From Bursaphelenchus xylophilus (lineage: Eukaryota > Nematoda > Chromadorea > Rhabditida > Aphelenchoididae), in contig CAJFCV020000005.1 in NCBI GenBank assembly GCA_904066235.2, forward strand, positions 11,093,501 to 11,157,500: a stretch of DNA of 64,000 bases. The letters are read 5' to 3'. The notes beneath the pieces were generated by a model that was given only the letters and a program-made list of their open reading frames with translations, was not told the DNA's origin and ran no database searches. The position numbers were made by a program, and so were the translations under genes. Positions 31,668 to 42,713 of this stretch are shown here, piece by piece (positions within the stretch are counted from its first letter, which is position 1; each line of letters starts with the position of its first letter).

Positions 31668-34029
31668 TGCATCCGCATTGGACGTTTATCAGTCTGTCGG
31701 AAAAATAATGTGGATTTGTCGCATCAAGATTTCTCGCCTCGTCGTAGCTGCGAGCCAAATTTCCAGCTGTGGCTAGCCGTCGCAAAGCGATTACGGGCGA
31801 TTTCAAGATGATTCCACATTATTTTCCCGACAAACTGTTACAAAGTAGGCATGGCTCTGAGGTCGAGCCGGGATGAAAACCGCGGCCCCACCCCTGCCCC
31901 GAAGAGTTCGTCAAGACCCTGGGCACTTTCAAATTTGCTTCTATTGTCTACAGTGAGGGACCTGATCCATTGGCAAAAAACGTCTTCTTTTGCATCCCGG
32001 AAGGGACCAAAATGACTCAAAACCATGCCCTTCTTTAAGCTAAATAGCTCCGCTTTGAAAAGCGCGCCCTTTCCTTCAAGGAGGGCTCTTCAAAGCGGGG
32101 TTTTTTTAGTTAGAGAAGGGAAGGGTTTGGAGACATTTTGGACCCTTCCGGGATGCAAAATGAGACGTTTTTTGCCACTGGATCCGGTCCCTCACTGTAC
32201 TGCATCTCAAAAAAAAAACACCTATCAGTTCTTGGTTCTGCGTTTCTATCTTTCTTACTTTAGCAACCCCAATTTTCCCATTGAGACTCCGAATTTTAGT
32301 CATTCGGGGCCGATTTGGGGCCTTCCTTTCAAACTCACACGGCCCGGCCCACCTCGGCCTCAGAGTCATGTCTAATAGAGCCGCGTCTAATACAAAGCCG
32401 CATCTTACAGTCACTGCAAATAGCACTCACCACAAAGGCCTTGTCCTGTCCCTGAATGTCGCTGGCGAATCGTCCACAGGCACGATACCCGACCTTCTCA
32501 TCTCCAGTCGAATAAATTGTGAAGATCTTCTCTCCTTCGTATCGTTGCCTGGACAAAACAAAGTTATTCGGAATAAAATTTCACCCACTTTGAGTTGATA
32601 TCATTCAAAAACCTTGAGCCACAAGCCAGCCCATTTATCAGATTGCAGCTGCCGAACGGCAGCAGACACAAGAACGATCCGTAATTCGCGCCAGCGGCGC
32701 CGATAAAAGTGTGAACCAGATGAGTTAATGGGCCCCCTAGATCTTCGCCGGTATCCACGCATTTACCTCCCATTATGGCTTTGCGGGCGACAGGAGAGCC
32801 CATGGAATAGCCGATCACATCCACCTTGGAGCTGGTGTAATCCGCGACCACTTGGATAAACGAGCGGATCTGGAAGTAAAATGTTATCTTAAAGTTGTCA
32901 AAAAGCTGTGTGAAGTTGTATTGGCATTTTCATAAAGTGCATAGACATTTTTTTGCTTTTGCACAGTGCATTTTTGAACTTTTCCCACGCTTGTCGCCAA
33001 CGCACAGTGCATTTTTATTTTTCTCTTTTCGCACAGTGCGAACCTCAAAAAAGCCGTTTGCACTGTGCAAAGATTTTGTCGCTTTTGCACAGTGCATTTT
33101 GAATCTTTTCTCACGCTTGTCGCAACGCACAGTGCATCTTTATTTTTTTTCTTTTTGCACAGAGCAAACCTCAAAAAAGAAAAAAACGTTTGCACTGCGC
33201 AGATATTTTTTTGCTTTCGCACAGTGCATTTTGAGCCTTTTCCCATGTATTTTTCTCTTTTCGCACAGTGCAAACCTCAAAAAAAGCCGTTTGCACTGTG
33301 CAAAACCAAACTTCTGGCGCCGCCGTAGCGACGTAGTCAAAAGTTGCTGATGTCGCTGCGATATCTCACCGCACAGTGCAAGACCAAAAAAAAAGCAAAA
33401 AGTGAAATGCATGGTGCAAGATGGGGTTTTTTATGCAAGTAGCGGACCACGACGTAAGTCCATGCACTTTATGAAAATGCTAATACTAGAGACGAAGAAT
33501 TCCCTTACAATTTTCATGTGATGACAGTCCATTGCAAAGAAGACGACGTTTGTTTTGCCTCCATCGCCATACGTTGTCCCATAAACTTCGTAATCTCGGT
33601 AGCCATGAGTGTTAAAGTACTCTCTAACTCTTGCAAAAGTCGAGGCGGTATTTGTAATTCCATGTACTAGAATTACTGGGCGGTGACTGAAAAGGCTTGT
33701 ATTCAAACTTCATTTACATTTTGGCCTGTTTTACGAAGAAAAAAATTGATTTTTTGTGAGATAATATTGCAATAAATACACAATATATTGCCTCTTTTAA
33801 TTGCTCGTTATAAAATTATGGCGAGCAATTAGACTTACGGAGTGGGCGTCCTAGGCGTATGCCGATCTCCACCGCCCCCAAAACTGGCATGTGGACCTAT
33901 GTCAGTTCGGGCCATCGTATCTTCCATCGCTTTTCCGTAATTATCCCTCAAGAATTTGCGAAATTGGTCGGATAAATACGAATTGGCGGTGATAAAGCAC
34001 AGTATTAGAGGAAATACCTTTGGAATCAT
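31501..34029 (-). CDS. Secreted lipase, class 2 family
   Basis: Five minus-strand exons in phase: 34029-33839, 33686-33509, 32869-32589, 32548-32431 and 31581-31501, giving 282 residues. It is an alpha/beta-hydrolase of the nematode Lipase_2 (lips) type, expected to hydrolyse acyl esters outside the cell or in the gut. Residues 1-17 are a signal peptide. VILVHGI (68-74) forms the oxyanion-hole turn. GYSMG (143-147) is the nucleophile elbow with Ser145. Asp233 in YSTGDEKVGY and His262 in GMNHDQV are the probable remaining triad members. Further conserved blocks are VYGTTYGDGGKTN and AGANYGSFLCLLPFGSCN. All triad residues are present, so it is likely active. Introns 2 and 4 hold a P element and an F element respectively; the reading frame is untouched. 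Confidence 0.92.
31690..31838. repeat. S-family MITE, S2 subtype
   Basis: Complete; preceded by a run of about 31 T residues (31630-31662). Confidence 0.85.
31951..32197. mobile_element. F palindromic MITE, complete
   Basis: CAGTGAGGGACCTGATCC to GGATCCGGTCCCTCACTG, bordered by TA. It is almost fully self-complementary, with GCTTTGAAAAGCGCGCCCTT near the centre. It lies in the last lipase intron. Confidence 0.9.
32924..33480. mobile_element. P element, complete
   Basis: Ends GCATTTTCATAAAGTGCATA and CATGCACTTTATGAAAATGC. Internal units GCACAGTGCATTTTGAACTT with CCCACGCTTGTCGCCAACGC. It lies in lipase intron 2. Confidence 0.85.
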
Positions 34030-34151
34030 TCTGAAAAAGAAAGTTGATGGTCCAACAAAGAAGTGAGTGTAGGATATCAGGGAATTTTATGTAACGGAGA
34101 AAGTAAGAAAAGCGCTGTAAATATAAATTTAGAATGACTAGAAAATGGAAT

Positions 34152-34308
34152 CAGTATGTCGGAAAAATAATAAGAACAATTTCGTTGCGCTGATCGCGTT
34201 GCTGAAGTGAAAAGCATTTGTTAAACAAGTAAGTACATATCATACTGTCTGCGACGAGGCGAGACAATTTGCTGCAACAGGTCCACATTATTTTCCCTCA
34301 AACAGATA
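34152..34308. repeat. S-family MITE, mixed ends
   Basis: S1-like left half, S2-like right half, diverged right terminus (TTTTCCCTCAAACAG). Confidence 0.7.
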
Positions 34309-34319
34309 GTCATCATATT

Positions 34320-34681
34320 GGTTTGTCGGGAAAATAATGAGCACAATGTTGCTGCGCCAATCGCGTCGTTTATTGTAGAGCCTCAAAAGCCTCCACAATT
34401 CCCAAACAAATTAGCATAAACCAACTCATATAAAAGCAACGTCTCGTCACTAAAAGGAGAACATTAATCTTATTTTCTCTTTTCTTTGTGTGCGGTGTCA
34501 ATAAAACCCTATTCCTAATTTGTGTCTATTCTCAATACCTATCTACGTCGACCTCTGCCTATCTACGTTGATCATCCACTACACTCTGAAGTGAAAAGCA
34601 AGTTTATTTTTCCGCGGCACAATTCACTTTCAATGCTATTTTCTACGCGACAGAGTGCTCATTATTTTCCCGACAGACTGA
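34320..34681. repeat. S-family MITE split by LTR-like insert
   Basis: The left part ends at GCGTCG (about 34367) and the right part resumes at CTGAAGTGAAAAGC (34586), exactly contiguous in the S1 consensus. Confidence 0.85.
34374..34583. mobile_element. Probable solo LTR
   Basis: 210 bp starting TGTAG and ending CTACA (short inverted ends with TG...CA). It holds a TATA-like CATATAAAAGC (34427-34437) and AATAAA (34500-34505) followed by TTTGTGTCTATTC. This order of promoter and poly(A) signal is that of an LTR. I see no clear target-site duplication, and there is no internal retroelement sequence. Confidence 0.6.
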
Positions 34682-35059
34682 TATTATAACTCAAGCACCA
34701 AACCGCAACTTCTGACCCCCCAAAAAACCTCGATGATCACCTTCAATCACCATTTCCGAACCTTATATACCTGACGCATCCCCTTCGTCGTATTCCTTGA
34801 GTCACCCAAATTTACGTCATCGGAACAATAAAGGGAGTCGCGACCCCCAATAAATTAATACAGCTCCCTTCCAACAATAGCGCAAAAAGAGTAATAAAGA
34901 GTAATCCCTTGCCTCGGGTGGTGGGTGATTGAAGATAAAAGCGAAAAGAATGTTCCATGACCAAGGATGTTGTTTTTTTTCGCGGTAAGATCTAATTTGC
35001 TGTATAATTGGAAAAGAGAAAGGTTGGGAAATACAACCTTACTATTATACATACGTATA

Positions 35060-35250
35060 TAGTCTGTTCGCAAAGCAGCTGAAATGTTTTTGGCATTTGC
35101 ACCGTGCAGAAAAAGTCAGGATGCGACAGCCCTAAAAAGCCTATTGCACGGTGCAAAAAACAAAAAAGTGCACAGTGCAAAAAGAACTTTTGTTTTCGCA
35201 CAGTGCTTGCCGCAGAAATGACTGTCGCGGTCCGCACCGTGCACAAAAAC
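35060..35250. repeat. C element
   Basis: Opposite orientation to the 26.3-kb copy: AGTCTGTTCGCAAAGCAGCT first, then GCCTATTGCACGGTGC. Confidence 0.7.
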
Positions 35251-35463
35251 TTGCGAGTTCTTGCACCGTGCGCTCACCTTTTTTGTTTTGCACTGTGCAT
35301 TTGAAAAATCGCTGCGACGTAAGCTTTTCTCAATTGCGCCGCAATTTTACTGAAAATGATCGCGAAAAGCAAAAAATTTTTTAGCTTTTGCTGTGCAGGA
35401 TCAAAAAAAGGTCTTTTTTTTGCGCAAAGGCTGATGTTTACTCTTGATTTTACTAAATATTAT

Positions 35464-35581
35464 CGGTCTGTCGGGAAAATAACGGCGGATCGTCGCGCCT
35501 TGGAATCGCCCATCATCGCTCGGCGACTGCAAGCCGGCTTGGGATTTGGTGCGCGATAGCGGCGAGGCGAGACATTTTGAT
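35464..35581. repeat. S-family MITE, S3, truncated at right
   Basis: Left arm CGGCGGATCGTCGC is intact; the sequence stops after GAGGCGAGACATTTTGATG. Confidence 0.75.
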
Positions 35582-35599
35582 GATATACAACGTTCAAGT

Positions 35600-35800
35600 C
35601 ATGAAAATTCCTTCTGAACATTTGCCGCGGCCCGCACCGTGCACAAACTCCCCTTTTTGAACTGCAAAGTTCTCTCTGCTTTTTGCACTGTGCACGGTGC
35701 AAAAAGGGAAAATGCACTGTGCATTGGCGACAAACGTGGGAAAAAGTTCAAAATGCATTGTGCGAAAGAGGAAAAAAAATTTATGCATTATAAAAATTGC
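35600..35800. repeat. P-type fragment
   Basis: CCGCGGCCCGCACCGTGCAC, then GCACTGTGC(A/G) and GACAAACGTGGGAAAAAGTT. Confidence 0.65.
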
Positions 35801-36539
35801 ACTTTGTAAAAATGCTCTAATAAATCATAGAAAAAATGAATCAAAATTTGTGTCAAGTTTCATGCAGTTCTGAGCGTCGCGCTTGGAATAGATTCCTAGC
35901 TAAAATTAATCGAAATTTGACCTCAATGTCCTCAAAAGCCCAGCGCTGCACTTTTACGTACATAGTTCCCTTATTAATTAGAACAAAAAGTCAATGTCAA
36001 GTTTATATCAAAAACAATATGAAGTTATTTAATAACAGCGACCAACCACCGACCCAAAACAATCTAAAATAGATTGCTATATATGTCCTCAATAAGCAAG
36101 ATGACTCAAAAATTGCATCTCATATACCACACGATGCGAATGTACAAACAAAGGAGTTGTGGAGGATGTCCGTTGGAAGGTCGGCTGTACGCGAATGCGT
36201 AAACAAAATGACCAATTAGTTTTTATGGACTTGTATGGCTTCGTGATCCGGAAGGGAAAATATGAAAAACATGAAGAGATATTGCTTTTGGCATTGGAAA
36301 TTGTTGATTTATACATACCTTCCGGGGCAAAAAGTCTTGACAATTTTTTTCATGCCTTTTCAAATTCACGTTGTCCATTCAATGATCACATTTATCTCTT
36401 TTGCTTTATGCATTTTGGTTTTTTTTCAACGCCCAAGCCCATTTCAAGCCTTTCCGCACTGTGCATTCAGCCTATTTTTGCACCGTGCAAGTCCATTTCA
36501 AATCATTTCGCACTGTGCAGTTTCGAAATTGCTTTTACT

Positions 36540-36991
36540 GACAGGGGAAGTACTCCAAGTGCGACGCTCAGATTTTCTTTAAATTTTGCACACACGTCGG
36601 GTATGGACTAAATATCAATTCCTGAAAGTTTTAGCTCGCGCTTTGCTGGCGCCGCCGAGATATCAAACGATTTTTGCCGCCGAGAGAGTACGCGAAACGC
36701 GGAGAGCGGTCATAGAGAAAAACGTTTTTTGGCCATAACTTTGGCGGTTTCGTGCGGAAAAATTTGATTTTTTGTAGAACCATTATCCTTTACAGTAGAA
36801 ATAGGCATGAAACTTTTCGTGCCGAAATTCGGCAAAAAGTCCTAAATTTTCGCCGACTTTCGATCTAAAAATCTCGGTTGTTTCTGCAAAGCGCGTGCTA
36901 GGATTCTCGCATATATCTTTAAAAAAATTATTCTAAATTTGTGCCTAGTTTCATCAAAATCTGAGCGTCGCACTTGGGTACTTCCCTTGTT
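36540..36991. mobile_element. R element, complete
   Basis: ACAGGGGAAGTACTCCAAGT to CACTTGGGTACTTCCCTTGT; CTG/TTA outside. Confidence 0.85.
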
Positions 36992-37841
36992 AGTATCAAT
37001 TCCTGAAAGTTTTAGCTCGCACTTTGCAGGCGCCGCCGAGATATTCAACCATTTTTGCCGCCGAGCGAGTACACTAGAGAGAAACACTTTTTGGCCATAA
37101 CTTTGCTGGTTTTGTGCGGAAAAGATTGATTCTTTATCGATATATTACTCTTTACAGTAGAAATAGACATGAAACTTTCTGCGCCGAAATTCAGCAAAAA
37201 GTGTTAAAATTTCGCCAATTTTCGATCAAAAAATGTTGGTTGTTTCTGCAAAGCGCGATCTATAATTCTCGCATATATAAGAGCGAAGGAATAAGAATTT
37301 TTTCTCGAGCTCGAGAATGTTTGCTGGATTCGCTACCAATTTCGAAAAGTAGCGAAATGATCTATTTGCGACGTGGTCTCGGTAGCGAATCCTTCTTTTC
37401 GCGACCTCCGAAAAAAATCGGTCGCGAATCGGCGTTTTCGCTTCCTCCGCGAGAGAGAAGGTAGCAAAACGGCGTTTTTGCGACGGCGCGGAATTGGGAG
37501 GTAGCAAATCCGTGGATTTGCGACCTCCCAAATTGACTCCGCCCACTCCGGCGGAAATTTTTTTTTTCTAGCGCTCCGGTTTGCCGTTTTGAATATATTT
37601 CGAGTGTATAAAGCACTATTCATACTCTCATACATTTTTCTTGACAATAACAATTTATTAAAACTAATAATCCAAAAAATAACAAGGCGTAAGAGAGGAA
37701 ACAGAGATATTTTACATTAAAATCGGTATAAAATAATTCTTGCTACTAATTCACACCTAAATAAATAAAAATACAGCCTCTTGGGAACACACAGGTAAAC
37801 AATAATAAAGCTTAACATATGGCCAATAGAAAGACTAACAA

Positions 37842-39135
37842 CATCTCTAATAAGTATGATATGGCCAGGGATGAAACAACAGAGGATATGGCATTGAAAT
37901 CACGGTGTTCTGGACAATACTGCAAGTCCGTGTGGAGACATGGCCCTGGAACTGCCGGGGAGGTCCTGGATCTGCTGGGGAGTTCCTGGGACCTGCTGTG
38001 CGGGGTTGAACGGCTAAGACAGACGTAGCCGCGGCGTTTGATGGGGCCAGTCCTCCTTCTCCTAAAGCAAGAAAATAAAATAAAAATGTTTCTTACTATC
38101 TTGTAGACCCACGATGTAGACCCAATTCTTGATAGAAACCAATTCGTGCACATATTAGATAACTATCCTCATGTGGTCTCCAACATATGGCCTTCTGCGC
38201 CGGGTGTAATGGACAATTCTGCCTTCAACGACTTTTCCAAACGACTCGTCGATGCATCGATCTTCCCACACTCCATTCTTTTCAAGTTTGACCAAGACAC
38301 ATCTCCAATTTGACGCATCCCGCTCGGACCATATCTTATTGATAAAACCAAAACATCCTGATCCTTGTCGTTATTACTAAAAAAAATAATAACAAAGAGC
38401 AAGGCTTACATAAACTACGTCCAAACATTGAAATTCGGCCTTCGGAGCAATCGGCTTCAACAGCTCTTTCAAAAGGTTCGACTGTCCAAAAGACGGCAGA
38501 CTCTTTTGATAAGACCGAGGAAATCCTTTTTATTCAGCTAAAACAATAACATACCAAGAATAAAGCTTACGTAATTGTCCAACCCGGAATTCGGCCCTCG
38601 GTTGCCTTCAATTCGGATCGAATGAACAGAAATCCCACGAAAATTGGACCTAAAATCCGTTCTCGGACTGCGTGGCATTTCGTCTTCACGGGCCGCGAAA
38701 ACATTCGCAAATTCTTTTTCCTTTTTTTGTTTCCTTTTGTTGAATTGGCCAAATAGATGCAGAGAAGCTGAATTAGAAGACAACCCGACTCAAGGTGATC
38801 GCCATACCCATCGGGGACGACAAGGCTTTTTGACTCCATGGTAAGCTGTTTTTTTTTTATTATTTTTTGATTTTGGACGAGATTTCTAATTTTTTCTACA
38901 TTATTCATGTCTAATAAATCTTTTTCAGGAGGCAGAAACATTGAAATCGGACAAAGGAAAAGCCGTGTGGTAGTTGCCAAAGGAAGTAAGATTTGATTTA
39001 AGTATTATTACTTTGTTTTTAGGTAATTTAGAGATTGAAATTGTTACCTGGAATCAATTTCACTCCCATCGGCCGTATTTTTGCACAAGACTATCTCCAT
39101 TTCGATGCTCGGATGCTCGGAAGACGCATGCACTA
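37842..39135 (-). pseudogene. Coding-like region with mini-introns, frames broken
   Basis: Three canonical minus-strand introns of 33-35 nt (GTAAG...TTTAG) lie at 38538-38570, 38377-38409 and 38062-38096. Their flanking exons read well only if a few stops or shifts are tolerated: LLKELLKPIAPKAEFQCLDV before 38409, FGFINKIWSERDASNWRCVL and FGKVVEGRIVHYTRRRRPYV after 38376, then VHELVSIKNWVYIVGLQD joined to REGGLAPSNAAATSVLA across the last intron. TAATAA opens the second of these exons and TAA interrupts it. PKAEF-CLDVVY and PRAEF-VGQL at the ends of two adjacent exons are related, so an exon was duplicated. Upstream exon-like pieces (39135-39046, ending GATTCCAG before GTAACA) may belong. The complementary strand is also open in places (see 38103-38313). 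It is probably a decayed or captured gene; no domain recognised. Confidence 0.4.
38103..38313 (+). other. Alternative open reading on the plus strand
   Basis: From acceptor-like TCTTGTAG a frame of about 70 codons contains HILDNYPHVVSNIWPSAPG and FNDFSKRLVDASIFPHSILF, rich in C-ending codons. It is the exact complement frame of the minus-strand reading, so only one can be real. Plus-strand splice sites here are weaker. Confidence 0.25.
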
Positions 39136-39249
39136 TGAGGTATGTATGAAGGTCTATTTTTCTAAAAATGAGAAGGAAATGTTATATTGCTTTTGATTTC
39201 CAGGAAGATCCATATCCGACCATGTTCTGGACAAAATCGTGGAAAAAAT
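39050..39249 (+). other. Possible plus-strand 3'-terminal exons
   Basis: A frame with LLPGINFTPIGRIFAQDYL and DARMLGRRMHYE ends at a good donor (GAG/GTATGTATG). A good acceptor (TTGATTTCCAG, ending 39203) opens EDPYPTMFWTKSWKK followed by TAA that overlaps an AATAAA. The splice sites are strong, but the upstream exons cannot be joined cleanly, and this overlaps minus-strand readings. Confidence 0.3.
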
Positions 39250-40119
39250 AAAATATATTCTTCATAAAATGTACGTCATTTTACAATAAATGTTTTAACG
39301 AGTCGAGGGACCTTTTTTCTTTCATAGTATCGTAAATGTACGATTTGTAAGCTAAAATTTTCACCCTAAACGGTGTTTTTTCGTCAAAAAAGCCAAAACG
39401 TGATGGCTGAAAAACTGAGGGGGCGGGGCTTATTTTGGGACGTCGCAAATCCATGGATTTGCTACCTCCCAATTTTGCGCCGTCGCAAAATGGCCGATTT
39501 GCTACCTCCCAATTTTGCGCCGTCGCAAAATGGCCGATTTGCTTCCGACGCCTTTTTTGGAGGTTGCAATTTGAGGTTTCCGCTACTTTTTGAAATTGGT
39601 AGCGAATCCAGCAAACATTCTCGAGCTCGAGAAAAAATTCTTATTCCTTCGCTCTTATATCTTTAAAAAAAATTATTCTAAATTTGTGCCAAGTTTTATC
39701 AAAATCTGAGCGTCGCACTTGGGTACTTCCCCTGTAAGTCAAAAATTTTGTTTTATCCATGCTCTCCAATTAGTCACCTCATACCGAATGCACTTTTTTT
39801 TCCGGCCTGTTAATTGGCCAATAAACTCGTAAAGTACTGTGTGAATTAGGGGTTTTTATGGAGTTTCGAAGAGGCCGGACGGAAAGATGATTACGTCAAT
39901 CAAACGAGGCTTTTTATGTGGACATTTGGTGTCGGTCGAAACAAAGGCGGATCGGAAAGGATTTGGAAAAGCCGAAAATTACTCGAAAAAACGTTGCATT
40001 ATCCTTTGGCGGGCAAGTGCAAGTTTTATAAATTGGATTTTTTCGGGGGCGGGAGAAATAATTTTTTTTAGTTTTTTGAAAAATTATGTTGTGAAAGATA
40101 AAGATTAATAAGTGTCAGT

Positions 40120-40255
40120 TACAACTTGTTTATGTCGCAGCAATATATTTTGATGCAAAGTTCAAAAACCAAAAAATTGAAATGCACAGGGCAAAATGGG
40201 GTGTTTTTTGTGCACGGCGCGGACCGCGACAAATGTACATGCACTTCATGAAAAT
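40120..40255. repeat. P element, left end lost
   Basis: Only the right part, ending GTACATGCACTTCATGAAAA. Confidence 0.6.
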
Positions 40256-40469
40256 ACGAATATTGCGTCTGGGCCACATATTAACCTCGGAAAATATTAG
40301 CTCGTGCTTATTAGGGACTGCGGAGATTTTCAGTGATCTTTGGGGACGAGAGAGGACGTGGAATGTGGAGAGCGGTCAGAGAGATGAAAAAGTTTTTGGC
40401 CGTATCTGTGGCTGTTTAGCGAGGAAAAAATTGATTTTTTGGGGAAATATTAGCCTCTATGGTAGATAT

Positions 40470-40622
40470 CGGTCTGTCGGGAAAAAAACGGCGGATCGTC
40501 GCGCCTCCGAATCGCCCATCATCGCTTTGCGACTGCAATCCGCGGCTTGGGATTTGGTGCGCGACAGCGGCGAGGCGAGACATTTTGATGCGACGATCCG
40601 CCGTTATTTTTCCGACAGACTG
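40470..40622. repeat. S-family MITE, S3 subtype, complete
   Basis: Almost identical to the copy at 11681-11834 (one or two differences), so both moved recently or were converted. It sits inside an older diverged R-like repeat (40265-40795). Confidence 0.9.
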
Positions 40623-40959
40623 ATATACAACTTTTTATATTAAAATTTGCAAAAAAACGATGATTTTTCCCCAACTTTCGACTAAAAAATCTTGGTTGTT
40701 GCTGCAAAACAAGGGCTAGAAATCCCGTATATGTTTTACAAATAGTTCATGTAAATTTGTGCCAAGTTTCATCAAAATCCGAGCATCACACTTTAACCCC
40801 TTGTCTCCTGAAATGACATGCCAATAATGCGTCTACGAGAACGCCCGTTGACATGGAACGTCCGTCAACAGGACGTCATTACAGTTTCCTGCAAGTCATA
40901 TGCTCCATTACTTTCTACTCCTTTGTTTGTATGGCTAATTCTTCGGCGTTTACGCAGCG

Positions 40960-41115
40960 ACTTTTTGGGGAGCTCCGGTTTCACCGCCGAGCCTTTAATT
41001 CCTCTATTTTGATACACTTTTTTTAGTGCAGTTGAGGGCGAATTTGTAGGATGCAAAGGGACTTGTAGACGAGGCTTGCAATTGGCAATAAGGGTTTTGA
41101 ATTTTTCTGAGAAAT
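40960..41115. repeat. Dispersed repeat, copy 1 of 2
   Basis: GGGGAGCTCCGGTTTCACCG to GTTTTGAATTTTT; copy 2 at 50560-50705 with about 10% difference. Confidence 0.75.
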
Positions 41116-41168
41116 TTAAAGAGGAAATACTCCAAGCACGACAATGAGATTTCGATGAAAGACTTACA

Positions 41169-41335
41169 GCGGCGGACCTGATCCAGCGACAAAAAAGGTA
41201 CCATTTTGCATCCGGGAAGTATCAAAAATGTGGCAAAATGCTTCCCTCTCCAACTTCTAAAATTTTGTTTTAATGGCGGCCGTCCCCTCACAAACTGCTA
41301 CATTTTTTGATACTTTCCGGATGCAAAATGGGACA
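41169..41335. repeat. F element, truncated
   Basis: Left part GCGGCGGACCTGATCCAGCG; the right half ends abruptly at GCAAAATGGGACATGC where a C element begins. Confidence 0.65.
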
Positions 41336-41465
41336 TGCACCGTGCGAAAACAAAAATTGGCTTTGCACCGTGCAATAGACTTTTTTGGGCTGTCGCTCGC
41401 ACTCTGACTTTTTCTGCACTGTGCAAACGCCGAAAATAACTCCTGCGACTTTACGAAGGACAGAA
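41335..41465. repeat. C element
   Basis: GCACCGTGCGAAAACAAAAA to CGACTTTACGAAGGAC; it joins the truncated F element directly. Confidence 0.65.
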
Positions 41466-42150
41466 CATGGGACTCCTGCTGGCACTTTGCAGAAACGATC
41501 GAGATTTTTTGGACGAAAAGCTGAGCAAATCTGGTATTTTTTTTTGTGAACTTTGGCCAAAGAGGTCTTTTTCTTTCTGACCGTTCTCCGAGTTCCGCGT
41601 GCTCTCTCTTTACCACAAAAATTGTTGAATATCTCGGCAACTTCTGCAAAGCGCGAACTAAAATTTTCAAGGATTGATATGTGGTCTATGCCCAAGTTGT
41701 GCGCAAAAAAAGAGTTAAAGAAAATCTGAGGGTACTTGGGATGCCAACTTTTCAAAACTTTTAAAAATTTTTTCTCTCAAATCTCCGAAATTTCGACCAC
41801 CAAATCTTCGTTATTCTCCGTTAACGTCTTTCGAGCCGCAGCCACAGAGGCGTTAGTTGTAATTTGTCTTCGGATTTTAGTGTTATTTTATGTTTTTCGC
41901 ACTTGATTCCATAAATTTCGCGTATCTCCATCTCGTCGGAAACACATTTCGGCCTCGAGGGGGGTTCTTTTGGAGGTTTTACGAGGTCGTTTGAGTGTAA
42001 AAGCTCGGGGATTTACTCTCGCTATGACATCTATCTGTTGTTTCGGAAGTATCCGCTTGCAGGGACGGTGTTTGACGCGCTCTCCCAAATTTTTTGTGTT
42101 TCATGGAATCAAAAATGTAGTTCAGAAATTTCCTTCAAATTTTGGAAATT

Positions 42151-42292
42151 TGTCTGTCGGGAAAATAATGAGCAAGCTACAATGTGTCGCTAAAATGAAA
42201 AGCAATTCGGCTTTATCGCCTCACCATTCATTTTGCCGGCAGCGATGCAATTTTCGACGCGACTGAGTGCTCAGTGTTTTCCCGACAGACTA
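42151..42292. repeat. S-family MITE, S1 subtype
   Basis: Complete. It is followed by ACATATTAGTGATATTAATAAGTTC, nearly as after the copy at 21411. The following 170 bp also match (42297-42515 and 21411-21640), so the S element and flank were duplicated as a block, or S sits inside an R-like repeat in both places. Confidence 0.85.
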
Positions 42293-42518
42293 ATACATAT
42301 TAGTGATATTAATAAGTTCATAACCCAAAAAGAAGTGCTCAGATTTCTGCCAAATTTTGCACACATCCTCTATGTAGGCCAGACACAGATTGCTAAAAAT
42401 TTCATTGTCTGTTCTGCAGGCGCAGCCGAGATATTGAACGATCTTTGAGGCCGAGAGAGTCCGTGAAATGCGGAGAGCGGTCAGAGAAGGAACACTTTTT
42501 GGCCGTATAATAAATAGA

Positions 42519-42713
42519 TACAAACAGCAGTGGCAAAAAATGGCAAAATACCTCCCTCTCCAAGTAAAAAGCTCTGACTTCAAAAGCGCGCTTGGTCTTT
42601 TTGTGACGTAAAAGGGCGTGTCCTTCAAAACACTTGGAGACGGAAGCATTTTGCCACATTTTTGATACTTCCCGGATGCAAAATGATACGTTTTTTGCCA
42701 CTGGACCCCACTG
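42519..42713. repeat. F element, left end lost
   Basis: Right part ends TTTTTTGCCACTGGACCCCACTGTA. Confidence 0.65.

Larger units (their letters stand above)
37276..39659. mobile_element. 2.4-kb TIR element enclosing a coding-like region
   Basis: Inverted ends of about 290 bp: TATAAGAGCGAAGGAATAAG at the left and CTTATTCCTTCGCTCTTATA at the right, followed by TTCTCGAGCTCGAGAATGTT, then iterated GGGAGGTAGCAAATCC / TTTGCGACGGCGC units. The outer 80 bp match nearly perfectly; the inner part diverges by duplicated modules. The target was R-family DNA, with 2-4 bp (TA to ATAT) duplicated. The middle (37.7-39.3 kb) has gene-like composition. Confidence 0.8.
36993..39736. mobile_element. R element split by 2.4-kb TIR element
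   Basis: The left part starts inside the R consensus (TAGTATCAATTCCTGAAAG) right after the previous copy; the right part (39660-39736) ends TACTTCCCCTGT. The break falls in CTCGCATATATCTT, of which ATAT is present on both sides. Confidence 0.8.
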
